Positions 43,150 through 51,434 of a stretch of DNA of 64,000 nucleotides are shown here, one piece after another. Each line of letters opens with the position of its first letter. Position 1 is the stretch's first letter. The notes beneath the pieces were generated by a model. The model saw nothing but the letters and a program-made list of their open reading frames with translations, was not told where the DNA came from and ran no database searches. A program made the position numbers and the translations under genes. The stretch covers positions 2,910,001 through 2,974,000 of the forward strand of contig CP134226.1 in NCBI GenBank assembly GCA_031655335.1, in the 5' to 3' direction. This DNA is from Thalassospiraceae bacterium LMO-SO8 (lineage in GTDB: Bacteria > Pseudomonadota > Alphaproteobacteria > Rhodospirillales > Casp-alpha2).

Positions 43150-44319
43150 ATGAAAAGCCTGCTTCGCAGTGATCAAGGTGCCGGCATCGTCATGCTTGCA
43201 TTCATGGCGCTTGCTTTGGTCGCTGCCAATTCACCCCTCGCAGCATTGTATCAGGCCGTCCATCACACGCCGGTCCACTTGCGCATTGGCGAACTCCTCA
43301 TCGAAGGCCCAATGGTTTACTGGATTAATCAGGGCCTCATGGTGATCTTTTTTGTCATCATCGGTTTCGAAATCAAACAGCAGGTTCTCGAAGGGCAGCT
43401 CAACACCTTGCGGAGTGCGGCGCTACCAGCTTTCGCGGCGCTGGGAGGCATGGCGGTGCCCGCGATCGTCTATGCGTCTTTCAATCAGGGTGACGCTGTG
43501 GGCATACGTGGTTGGGCGGTGCCGACTGCGACCGACATTGTGCTCGCTCTAAGCATTCTCTCGCTGATGGGGCCGCGTGTGCCGATTGGACTGAAAGTCT
43601 TTCTGACGGCTCTCGCCGTGTTCGATGACATCGGGGCGGTCATCATCATCGGTGTATTTTATGGTGAGCATTTTTCCCCGGTACCGGCGGTGGTCGGGTT
43701 GGCTGCGATTGTCGGGCTGTTCGCACTTAATCGCTGGAAGGTTACTAACCCTGTTGCATACATCATCGTCGGAGCGGTTCTGTGGGTAGGCATGTTGAAA
43801 GCGGGTGTCGAGGCTGCTCTTGCAGGGGTTATAATTGCGGCCGCCGTTCCCATGCACGGAGACCGGACAAAGTCCAAATCCCCTCTGCGTTCCGCTGAAA
43901 ACACCCTCCATTTGTGGAGCTCCCTGCTCGTCGTTCCCTTATTCGTGTTTTTCAATTCCGGCGTGGTTTTGGACGAGAAGGCATTTTCCAGCAGCAGCGA
44001 AGGGGTTTGGCTTGGGATCGTCCTGGGGTTGTTCCTAGGGAAACAGGTCGGCATATTCGGTGCAGCATTTCTCGCGGTTCGTTCTGGTCTTTGCCGTTTG
44101 CCGGAACGTGTTAACTGGATGCAGGTATTCGGTGTTTCGATTCTTGCGGGGATCGGATTCACCATGAGCTTGTTTATCGCCACACGGGCATTTCCGGACC
44201 CGGCGGTGCTGTCGTCAGCGAAACTTGCGGTTCTATCCGGGTCGCTGTTGTCCGCCGTGATTGGTGTTCTGGTTCTTCAGTATGCGACTATCGGGTCCGG
44301 AACGATCACGCATGATTGA
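43150..44319 (+). CDS. nhaA: Na+/H+ antiporter NhaA
   Basis: A 389-residue inner-membrane antiporter that expels Na+ in exchange for protons. Family motifs: VYWINQGLMVIFFVIIGFEIKQ, GWAVPTATDIVLALSILSLMG (with the functional Asp), and ALAVFDDIGAVIIIG (the paired Asp residues of the ion site). Full length. Starts 44 bp after the cytochrome gene. Ends just before the promoter at 44341. Confidence 0.95.
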   Translation: MKSLLRSDQGAGIVMLAFMALALVAANSPLAALYQAVHHTPVHLRIGELLIEGPMVYWINQGLMVIFFVIIGFEIKQQVLEGQLNTLRSAALPAFAALGGMAVPAIVYASFNQGDAVGIRGWAVPTATDIVLALSILSLMGPRVPIGLKVFLTALAVFDDIGAVIIIGVFYGEHFSPVPAVVGLAAIVGLFALNRWKVTNPVAYIIVGAVLWVGMLKAGVEAALAGVIIAAAVPMHGDRTKSKSPLRSAENTLHLWSSLLVVPLFVFFNSGVVLDEKAFSSSSEGVWLGIVLGLFLGKQVGIFGAAFLAVRSGLCRLPERVNWMQVFGVSILAGIGFTMSLFIATRAFPDPAVLSSAKLAVLSGSLLSAVIGVLVLQYATIGSGTITHD

Positions 44320-44340
44320 TATTTTTCGGAATACTTGGTG

Positions 44341-44371
44341 TTGACCCTCCTCCTACAGGATGCTTCAGGAT
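44341..44371 (+). promoter_or_regulatory. CueR/HmrR-type promoter, weaker dyad
   Basis: TTGACC (44341-44346), 19-bp spacer CTCCTCCTACAGGATGCTT and CAGGAT at -10. The right half (GGATG) is degenerate compared with the other sites. It lies 30 bp upstream of the lipoprotein gene. Confidence 0.65.
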
Positions 44372-44401
44372 TTTCATCAGTCTTTGGGAAGGAGATGTAA
44401 A

Positions 44402-44806
44402 ATGACATCCAAGTTGGCGATCGCCTCCATCTTTGTTGCCGCACCTATCCTGGCGGCCTGCGCGAGCTTCGGGCCGGGGAAACTCTTTGAAAAGGCCGTT
44501 CTGGTACCTGTCGGCAACTCGTCCGTAGCGGAAGTCGACCAGTTGCAGGCGTGGCAGACGGAAGATGGCTACGTGCTGACCGGAAGGTTGATGCAGTTCG
44601 GAAGCGCAGGGCTCCGCCGAGGGCATATTCATGTCCGAGCCACCGATAGCGGTGCCGAGCCCGACGCGAGTTGGGCGGCCTTCACGGATCGGGGAAGAAG
44701 GATCACGACGGCACTTAAGGTCTCGCGGTTCAGCGTAAATCTCGGGAAGACAGTACCGCCGGATAGCAAACTCGAAGTGCGCTACCATGGCGGTGCCCAT
44801 TCATGA
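44402..44806 (+). CDS. Small lipoprotein of unknown function
   Basis: A 134-residue protein with a lipoprotein signal (IFVAAPILAACASF; lipobox LAAC). The mature part has an Ig- or beta-sandwich-like pattern (YVLTGRLMQFGSAGLRRGHIHV). No family recognised. AAGGAGAT lies 5 bases before ATG 44402. First gene after a CueR-type promoter, followed by an APC permease 23 bp downstream. Confidence 0.65.
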   Translation: MTSKLAIASIFVAAPILAACASFGPGKLFEKAVLVPVGNSSVAEVDQLQAWQTEDGYVLTGRLMQFGSAGLRRGHIHVRATDSGAEPDASWAAFTDRGRRITTALKVSRFSVNLGKTVPPDSKLEVRYHGGAHS

Positions 44807-44829
44807 CGGCAAAACCGGGATAAAGCGAT

Positions 44830-46164
44830 ATGACCGATCCGCACGGCCACGAAGGGCACGGCAGTCACGATCGCTCGGCCAAATATCAAGAGAACAGCCT
44901 GTCGCTGACCGGTGCCGTTTCCTTGGGAACAGGCGTCATGATCGGTGCTGGGATTTTCGCGCTGACCGGCCAGGTCGCCGAACTCGCAGGCGAATGGTTC
45001 CCTTTCGCCTTTCTCGCGGCGGCGATCATCGTAGGATTTAGCGCCTATTCTTACGTCAAGATGTCGAATGCCTATCCGTCGGCTGGTGGCATCGCCATGT
45101 TCCTGGAGAAAGCCTACGGCAAGACCATGATGACCGGCGCCTGCGGGCTCCTGATGTATTTCTCCATGGTTATCAACGAGAGCTTGGTTGCACGGACATT
45201 CGGCACCTACACGCTGCAACTGTTTGACGTCGATGCAGACAAAAATTGGTTGGTACCTGCAATGGGGATCGGACTGCTGACTTTTGCCTTCTTTGTGAAC
45301 GTTCTCAGCAACCGCTTTATCCAGACATTTTCCTTCGTCATGGCATTTCTCAAGATCGGCGGGATTGCCGTGTTCGCCGTGGGCGGGCTTTGGCTCACCG
45401 GGTTCACGTTCAAGAGCGTCTCTGTCGATCCGGCAACGACCAGCGCCGGCGGCTTCCTCGGCGCCACGGCCCTGGCGATCCTTGCCTACAAGGGGTTCAC
45501 AACGATCACAAATAGTGGTGGGGAGATTGTCGAGCCGAACAAGAACGTCGGCCGCGCCATCATCGTCTCCATTGTCATCTGCGTCGTCATCTATTTCCTG
45601 GTGGCACTTGCGGTTGGGGGGAATTTGACCATTGAGGAGATCGTTCGTGCGCGCGACTTCGCTTTGGCTGAGGCCGCGCGTCCTGCCTTCGGAAAAACGG
45701 GTCTATGGTTTACGGTTGCTTTCGCCATTATCGCGACGGTATCGGGCGTGATCGCCAGCGTTTTCGCAGTCTCGCGTATGCTCGCAATGCTGACCGATAT
45801 GAAGCTGGTGCCACACAGCCATTTCGGCATGCCGGGGGATATCCAGAGGCACACCCTCGTCTACACCATCGTACTGGCGATGCTTTTGACCGCGTTCTTT
45901 GACCTCGGCCGCATCGCTGCGCTGGGTGCTATCTTCTACATCGTTATGGACATCGTCGTTCATTGGGGCGTTCTGCGCCATTTGCGCAAGGAAGTGAACG
46001 CCTCGGCGACAGTGCTTATCATCGCCATTGTCATGGATGTCGTCGTGCTCGGTGCGCTGTTGGTGATCAAGGCGCAGTCCGACATGACGGTGATCTATTC
46101 CGCGGCGGTCGGTATTGCCCTCGTTTTCTTTGGGGAAAAGCTTTTCCTCCGCCGTACCGGCTGA
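44830..46164 (+). CDS. APC-family amino-acid permease
   Basis: A 444-residue transporter with twelve membrane segments. APC signatures: TGAVSLGTGVMIGAGIFALTG, AYPSAGGIAMFLEKAYG and AYKGFTTITNSGGEIVEPNKN. The N-terminus is His-rich (DPHGHEGHGSHDRS), unusual for this family and fitting a metal-rich setting. The substrate is probably an amino acid or polyamine. Confidence 0.87.
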   Translation: MTDPHGHEGHGSHDRSAKYQENSLSLTGAVSLGTGVMIGAGIFALTGQVAELAGEWFPFAFLAAAIIVGFSAYSYVKMSNAYPSAGGIAMFLEKAYGKTMMTGACGLLMYFSMVINESLVARTFGTYTLQLFDVDADKNWLVPAMGIGLLTFAFFVNVLSNRFIQTFSFVMAFLKIGGIAVFAVGGLWLTGFTFKSVSVDPATTSAGGFLGATALAILAYKGFTTITNSGGEIVEPNKNVGRAIIVSIVICVVIYFLVALAVGGNLTIEEIVRARDFALAEAARPAFGKTGLWFTVAFAIIATVSGVIASVFAVSRMLAMLTDMKLVPHSHFGMPGDIQRHTLVYTIVLAMLLTAFFDLGRIAALGAIFYIVMDIVVHWGVLRHLRKEVNASATVLIIAIVMDVVVLGALLVIKAQSDMTVIYSAAVGIALVFFGEKLFLRRTG

Positions 46165-46218
46165 ATTCGGTGCGCCTTGGTGCCAGGCGAAATGGCGCTT
46201 GAGAGTGAAAATTCTTGC

Positions 46219-46249
46219 TTGACCCTCCTGTTGCTGGAGGCCTCAAAAT
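46219..46249 (+). promoter_or_regulatory. CueR/HmrR-type promoter of copA
   Basis: TTGACC (46219-46224), 19-bp spacer with CTCCTGTTGCTGGAG, and CAAAAT at -10. It is 52 bp upstream of copA, the classic CueR target, and differs little from the E. coli copA promoter layout. This anchors the interpretation of the other seven sites. Confidence 0.88.
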
Positions 46250-46300
46250 TCCATCATCAGTTCAACCGGGGCTCTTGAGCAACGTGAGAGGAATTTAGTG

Positions 46301-48745
46301 ATGGATCAGCATTCCAAACAGGGTGAAGGCGAACGTAAGCAGGTAGAAACCGCTGCGGAGTCCCACAAACTCCAAGGCCACAATTGTTGCTCCGGCCATG
46401 GTTCGTGCGGCGGCCATGGGCATCACCATGCGCCGGCTGCGGTGAAAGACCCTGTATGCGGCATGACGGTCGATCCTAACGCGGGAAAACCGCGGTTCGA
46501 CCATAACGGGTCGACATATCATTTCTGTTCCGAGAAATGTCTCGGTAAGTTCAAGGCTGATCCCGACCATTATCTCTCTGGCGCTCACGAAAAGGCTGCC
46601 GAGAATTCCCCCGTTGGCACCAAATACACCTGCCCCATGCATCCCGAAATTGTCCGGGACGCTCCCGGCGATTGCCCCATCTGCGGCATGGCATTGGAGC
46701 CCATAGGGGTGCCGACAGGCGAAGAAGGGCCTAATCTTGAACTGATCGACTTCACCCGGCGGTTTTGGGTGGGGGCTATTCTGACCGTGCCGTTGCTGGT
46801 CCTGACCATGGGGCCGTTCGTCGGGCTTGGGTTCATCCGTGAGGCGGTCGGCGAACGTGCGGCACTTTGGATCGAGTTGATCCTCGGAACGCCCGTGATT
46901 CTTTGGTCCGGCTGGCCATTCTTCGTGCGCGGCGTGAAGTCGGTCGTGAACCGCTCGCTCAACATGTTCACCCTCATCGGTATGGGCGTGGGGGCAGCCT
47001 ACGTGTTCAGCCTCGTCGCCGTTCTGGCACCCGATATCTTCCCCGATGGTTTCAGGTCCGCGGACGGTCACGTCGGCGTTTATTTCGAGGCTGGTGCGGT
47101 TATCGTCGTTTTGGTCCTACTCGGGCAGATGATGGAACTTGGCGCACGTGACCGGACGGGGGCCGCGATCCGGGCGCTTTTGGATATGGCGGCGAAGACG
47201 GCCCGCGTTATCCGCGATGACGGCTCGGAAGAAGAAATCCCGCTCGAGGACGTCAAGGTCGGCGACAAGCTGCGCATCCGCCCCGGTGACAAGGTTCCGG
47301 TGGACGGCGTCGTCCTGGAAGGCCGCTCAAGCATCGATGAGTCCATGATTTCCGGGGAGCCGGTCCCGGTCGAGAAGACGGAGGGCGATGACCTGACTGG
47401 CGCCACCATCAATGGTACGGGCAGTCTGGTCATGGAGGCCAAGCGGGTCGGATCCGATACCATGCTGAGCCAGATCGTTGAGATGGTTGCGAATGCGCAG
47501 CGTTCCCGTGCTCCTATTCAAAAGGTCGCTGACTCTGTCGCCGGCATGTTCGTCCCGGTTGTGATCTTGGTCGCGATTGGTGCCTTCATTGCATGGTCCA
47601 TCTGGGGGCCGGCACCGGCTATGGCGTATGGTTTGGTTTCGGCGGTTGCCGTGTTGATCATCGCCTGTCCTTGTGCGCTGGGCCTAGCGACACCCATGTC
47701 GATCATGACGGCAACCGGCCGAGGGGCCCAGGCGGGCGTGCTGATCAAGAACGCGGAAGCCTTGGAACGCTTCGCCAAGGTCGATACGCTGATCGTCGAC
47801 AAGACCGGCACGTTGACGGTCGGCAAGCCCAAACTGGTCGCCGTTCTTCCCAACGACGGTCATGACGAAGCGGAAGTCTTGCGGCTTGCGGCAAGTTTGG
47901 AGCGCGGTTCAGAGCACCCGCTGGCCGAGGCCATCGTATCAGGTGCCGAGGAACGGGGCGTCGAATTCGCCAAGGCAGAGAATTTCGAGGCCGTCACCGG
48001 CAAGGGTGTCAAGGGCATCATCGACGGCAAACAGGTCGCGCTGGGCAACGCCAAACTTGCTGCTGACCTTGGTTTGGATGGCGATGCACTCTCTGCCACC
48101 GCGGATAGCCGCAGGGATCAAGGCGAAACGGTGATGTTCGTCATTCTCGGGAATGAAATCGCGGGCCTGATCGCCGTCGCCGATCCCGTCAAAGAAACCA
48201 CCGTCGGCGCGATCAAGGCCCTTCACGCCGAAGGGTTCCGCATCGTTATGGCCACTGGCGACAATGAACGCACGGCGAAGGCCGTGGCCGGCAGACTGGG
48301 CATCGACGAGATTCGCGCGGATGTCCTGCCTGAGGATAAGGCGCGGATTATCAAGGATCTCCAAGATCAAGGCCGTAAGGTCGCCATGGCCGGAGACGGT
48401 GTCAACGACGCGCCTGCGCTGGCCCAGGCCGATGTCGGTATTGCAATGGGAACCGGCGCCGACGTCGCCATTGAAAGCGCTGGGTTCACCCTGGTTAAGG
48501 GAGACCTAAACGGCATTGTCCGTGCCCGCCGTTTGGCACGAGCAACCATGCGCAATATCAAACAGAACCTGTTCTTTGCCTTGGTCTACAACGCGGCCGG
48601 CGTGCCGGTGGCGGCGGGGGTTCTCTACCCGTTCTTCGGAATTTTGATCTCGCCGATCTTCGCCGCGGCAGCCATGAGCCTGAGCTCGCTCTCCGTCGTA
48701 GGGAACGCGTTGCGTCTTAGGACCGTCTCAATCGAGGAGAAGTGA
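46301..48745 (+). CDS. copA: Cu(I)-exporting P1B-type ATPase CopA
   Basis: An 814-residue ATPase exporting Cu(I) to the periplasm. Order: His/Cys-rich N-terminus (~25-45, [17 protein letters not shown]), YHS domain (49-92, DPVCGMTV...YHFCSEKC), heavy-metal-binding segment (108-134, [10 protein letters not shown]...[10 protein letters not shown]), membrane metal site CPC (456-458), phosphorylation D500 in DKTGTLT, H539-P540 in [10 protein letters not shown], and [10 protein letters not shown]. No classical CxxC HMA domain. ATG 46301 has GAGAGG upstream. Followed 1 bp later by cueR. Confidence 0.96.
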   Translation: MDQHSKQGEGERKQVETAAESHKLQGHNCCSGHGSCGGHGHHHAPAAVKDPVCGMTVDPNAGKPRFDHNGSTYHFCSEKCLGKFKADPDHYLSGAHEKAAENSPVGTKYTCPMHPEIVRDAPGDCPICGMALEPIGVPTGEEGPNLELIDFTRRFWVGAILTVPLLVLTMGPFVGLGFIREAVGERAALWIELILGTPVILWSGWPFFVRGVKSVVNRSLNMFTLIGMGVGAAYVFSLVAVLAPDIFPDGFRSADGHVGVYFEAGAVIVVLVLLGQMMELGARDRTGAAIRALLDMAAKTARVIRDDGSEEEIPLEDVKVGDKLRIRPGDKVPVDGVVLEGRSSIDESMISGEPVPVEKTEGDDLTGATINGTGSLVMEAKRVGSDTMLSQIVEMVANAQRSRAPIQKVADSVAGMFVPVVILVAIGAFIAWSIWGPAPAMAYGLVSAVAVLIIACPCALGLATPMSIMTATGRGAQAGVLIKNAEALERFAKVDTLIVDKTGTLTVGKPKLVAVLPNDGHDEAEVLRLAASLERGSEHPLAEAIVSGAEERGVEFAKAENFEAVTGKGVKGIIDGKQVALGNAKLAADLGLDGDALSATADSRRDQGETVMFVILGNEIAGLIAVADPVKETTVGAIKALHAEGFRIVMATGDNERTAKAVAGRLGIDEIRADVLPEDKARIIKDLQDQGRKVAMAGDGVNDAPALAQADVGIAMGTGADVAIESAGFTLVKGDLNGIVRARRLARATMRNIKQNLFFALVYNAAGVPVAAGVLYPFFGILISPIFAAAAMSLSSLSVVGNALRLRTVSIEEK

Positions 48746-48746
48746 G

Positions 48747-49142
48747 ATGATGAACGTGGGTCAAGCCGCCGAGGCAAGCGGCATGTCGGTCAAGACCTTG
48801 CACTACTATGAGGAAATCGGCCTGGTTGTGCCGAAACGTCAGGAAAACGGCTATCGCGCCTATAGTGAGACGGATGTCCACAAACTGAACTTCATTCATC
48901 GGGCGCGCGGCTTGGGATTCACGGTTGAAGCTTGCCGCGAACTGCTCTCGCTCTACGAGGACAGGAGCCGAGCGAGCGCCGATGTCAAGGCGATCGCGGG
49001 CCAACACCTTGAAGAAGTCGAAACGAAGATCGAGGAATTGAAAGCCCTTCGGGAAACAATCAAGGACCTGCACGATAAGTGCCGGGGCGACCATCGGCCG
49101 GACTGTCCCATCATCAACGGCTTGGCCAGTACGACGCACTGA
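48747..49142 (+). CDS. cueR: Cu(I)-responsive regulator CueR/HmrR
   Basis: A 131-residue MerR-family activator. HTH at ~2-70 (MNVGQAAEASGMSVKTLHYY), dimerisation helix, and metal loop DKCRGDHRPDCPII with C112 and C120, the same numbers and spacing as E. coli CueR. Ser79 replaces the Cys seen in divalent-metal sensors, so it should sense Cu(I)/Ag(I)/Au(I). It is transcribed with copA and is the best candidate for all CTCC...GGAG sites in the window. Stop overlaps the next start. Confidence 0.92.
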   Translation: MMNVGQAAEASGMSVKTLHYYEEIGLVVPKRQENGYRAYSETDVHKLNFIHRARGLGFTVEACRELLSLYEDRSRASADVKAIAGQHLEEVETKIEELKALRETIKDLHDKCRGDHRPDCPIINGLASTTH

Positions 49143-49618
49143 TGAGAAGACTAAAGGTCGTCGTTACCGGCGCGGTATGTGTTGCGGTACTCGGAGCCGG
49201 CGTTTGGTTCTGGATGCCAGGTGCGGAGGCGGATATCCGATTGCGTCCGAATGACCCGGAGGTAGTGGCTCATGGTCAGAAGATTTACATGGCCCAATGC
49301 GCATCCTGCCACGGCCCGGGGTTGGGGGGGCAAGCCAACTGGCGCGAACGCCTGCCCAACGGACGCCTACCCGCACCGCCTCATGACAAGTCGGGGCATA
49401 CTTGGCACCACCCGGACGCTCAATTGTTCGATTTGACGAAACGCGGCCCTGCAGCGGTCGTTGGCGGCAGTTACGAAAGCGACATGCCCGCCTATGCCGG
49501 CATCCTAAGCGACGAGGACATCGTTGCCGTTCTGTCTTTTATCAAAAGCACTTGGCCGGGAAAAACTCAACGGCGCCACGACGACATAAACATGCGAACC
49601 AAAAAGCCGGGTAATTAG
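49142..49618 (+). CDS. Periplasmic c-type cytochrome, paralogue of 13727
   Basis: A 158-residue cytochrome c with an N-terminal anchor, CASCHG and the same His-rich segment as the 13727 protein: LPNGRLPAPPHDKSGHTWHHPD, plus YESDMPAYAGILSDEDI and FIKSTWP. The two clearly descend from one gene. Its start overlaps the cueR stop (TGATG), so it is expressed with copA-cueR under copper control. Confidence 0.88.
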   Translation: MRRLKVVVTGAVCVAVLGAGVWFWMPGAEADIRLRPNDPEVVAHGQKIYMAQCASCHGPGLGGQANWRERLPNGRLPAPPHDKSGHTWHHPDAQLFDLTKRGPAAVVGGSYESDMPAYAGILSDEDIVAVLSFIKSTWPGKTQRRHDDINMRTKKPGN

Positions 49619-49631
49619 TTAAATTAAGGTG

Positions 49632-49662
49632 TTGACCCTAACCTTAGGGGAGGCTTCAAACT
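49632..49662 (+). promoter_or_regulatory. CueR/HmrR-type promoter, variant dyad
   Basis: TTGACC (49632-49637), 19-bp spacer CTAACCTTAGGGGAGGCTT and CAAACT at -10. The left half CCTAA and right half TTAGG pair well, but the CTCC arm is altered; the right GGAG arm is kept. Upstream of the SHOCT gene. Confidence 0.68.
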
Positions 49663-49738
49663 CCGAGCTTGTGCAAGATTGGATTGAGCTAACAATGTTT
49701 TGTCTGCACCTTGAAGGAAGCAAACAAAGGACATGGCC

Positions 49739-50062
49739 ATGAAAGAAAAATTGGCGATTTTCGGATCGATTCCCGGAATATTCTGGGGCCTGCCTGCCCT
49801 TGCTGATGCAACCGATCGGGGGGGCTACTATTACGGTCATCCCATGTGGTCCGGTGGCTGGGGCGGCATGTTCATGGGCTGGGGCATGATGGCGATTTTT
49901 ATGATCGCGGTGATCGTCGTCATCCTGTTTGTCGTCAAGGGGCTGACCGGTGGTGACCGCTCATCTTCCGCCCTTGATGTCCTGAACGAACGCTATGCCC
50001 GGGGCGAAATCGACGCTGCTGAATATAACGAGCGCAAAAAGAACATTTCAGGAAAGGGATGA
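49739..50062 (+). CDS. SHOCT-domain membrane protein
   Basis: A ~107-residue protein. A signal or anchor (KLAIFGSIPGIFWGLPALA) is followed by a Gly/Met/Trp-rich loop (YYYGHPMWSGGWGGMFMGWG), a second helix (AIFMIAVIVVILFVVKGL) and a C-terminal SHOCT motif (ALDVLNERYARGEIDAAEYN). SHOCT proteins of this size are common in copper clusters. ATG 49739 fits the AAAGG site better than ATG 49733. Confidence 0.78.
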   Translation: MKEKLAIFGSIPGIFWGLPALADATDRGGYYYGHPMWSGGWGGMFMGWGMMAIFMIAVIVVILFVVKGLTGGDRSSSALDVLNERYARGEIDAAEYNERKKNISGKG

Positions 50063-50148
50063 GGGCAAATCATCCGAAATCGAAATTTCAACAACCCTCA
50101 AACTGATATAGTATTTGTGTGTTCAGAGGAATGATCCAGGCAGTGAAC

Positions 50149-50550
50149 ATGAGATGCGGTTTTCTCCGAATATGCAGTTTATTGCTGGCTGTTTCCGTTC
50201 TTTTCGCGGGGATGAGTGCCGGTCACGCTGCCGGCTTTCAGGGAGGAGGGCACGTTCATGTTGCGCATTTTAGTGCGGGTGCGAGTGACGGAACCCACCT
50301 GAACTCTTCTCCGCAGCACAAAGCTGATTGCGATAAGCCCTCTGAAGAAAAAGCCGGAGCCGGGAACAAGAGTTCTGGCGGAATGGATGGTTGCTGCCAC
50401 GTTGCCTGTTTCCCATCCGTTGCCGCGCAAGACCTCTCGGACTTGTCCGCTCACGTGTTCGAGGCGGAGAGGCTCGTTCTGCCGCACGATGAAGCGGTCG
50501 TTTCCAATAATCCTCAAGAACAATTTAGACCTCCGCGCCCTCGCGGCTGA
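50149..50550 (+). CDS. Small exported Cys/His protein with PPR tail
   Basis: A ~133-residue protein of unknown function, upstream of copI-copA-copB. Signal peptide (FLRICSLLLAVSVLFAGMSAGHA), His-rich part (GGGHVHVAHF), then GGMDGCCHVACFPSV and the terminal QFRPPRPRG. Same design as the proteins at 9121, 11285 and 60942. Start is uncertain: ATG 50149, ATG 50131 or GTG 50119; none has a strong ribosome site. Confidence 0.58.
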   Translation: MRCGFLRICSLLLAVSVLFAGMSAGHAAGFQGGGHVHVAHFSAGASDGTHLNSSPQHKADCDKPSEEKAGAGNKSSGGMDGCCHVACFPSVAAQDLSDLSAHVFEAERLVLPHDEAVVSNNPQEQFRPPRPRG

Positions 50551-50784
50551 CTTCCATGCGGTCATTCGGGCTGCCGACACGTCAGGCCATCAGGACCGCG
50601 TAGCAGGGTAGATGGCGACAGGCCGTCCGAAAATGAATCGAAACGCTGAAATATGCGTGATCGTGCGGCACGGAGTTCTGCCCCGTTCGCCTTCCAAACG
50701 CATGGATATAAATTTTCCAGTAAGGCTTGAGCCTTGCTGACCAACAATCAAGGAAACCCAAACTTTGGGACAAGGATATCGAAA

Positions 50785-51411
50785 ATGTTGACCTTAACGA
50801 CCAATGCGCCCCGTCTTGTGATCACTTCCCTTGCCTTCGCTACTTTCTTGACCTTGACCGCTTCGGCTTGGGCCGGCGCGGGGCACGGTCCGGCGAAGGG
50901 GGAGCAGCAAAACCAAGGACACATGATGGGCGCTCAAGGGGGCGATAGTCACGGCCCCGAGGGGCATCACGGTATGGAGATCGGCGCGCCGGGCAAGGCT
51001 GCCGACGTGACGCGGACCATCGACGTGACGATGCACGACAATTACTACAAACCGGAACAAATCACCGTTAAGGCGGGAGAGACAATCCGCTTCAAGATCA
51101 CCAACAAAGGCGAGTTCCTGCACGAATTCGGCCTCGGCACTGCGGTCATGCACAAAGCCCACCAGAAGGAAATGATGAAAATGTGGGAACACGGCATGAT
51201 CGAAGCTGATCGGATCAACCGCGGAAAAATGATGATGGACCATGGCGATGGGCGCGGGATGAAGCATGATGACCCGAATAGCATCCTGCTGGAGCCGGGA
51301 AAATCCGGCGAGGTGATTTGGAAGTTCTCCAAGCCGGTGGATCTGGAATTTGCTTGCAACATTCCAGGGCATTACGAGTCCGGGATGATGGGCCCCATCA
51401 AATTCAAGTAA
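50785..51411 (+). CDS. copI: CopI-like periplasmic cupredoxin
   Basis: A 208-residue exported copper protein. Signal peptide (to ASAWAG), a His/Met-rich linker (GHGPAKGEQQNQGHMMG), then a single cupredoxin domain: ITVKAGETIRFKITNKGEF, LHEFGLG (His ligand), a Met/His insert (HKAHQKEMMKMWEHGM) and the type-1 copper loop FACNIPGHYESGMMG (Cys, His, Met). It resembles CopI of purple bacteria and vibrios, which confers periplasmic copper tolerance. AAGGAT precedes the ATG. It leads the copI-copA-copB operon. Confidence 0.87.
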   Translation: MLTLTTNAPRLVITSLAFATFLTLTASAWAGAGHGPAKGEQQNQGHMMGAQGGDSHGPEGHHGMEIGAPGKAADVTRTIDVTMHDNYYKPEQITVKAGETIRFKITNKGEFLHEFGLGTAVMHKAHQKEMMKMWEHGMIEADRINRGKMMMDHGDGRGMKHDDPNSILLEPGKSGEVIWKFSKPVDLEFACNIPGHYESGMMGPIKFK

Positions 51412-51434
51412 AGATCGAAGGACAGGAGAATCCG

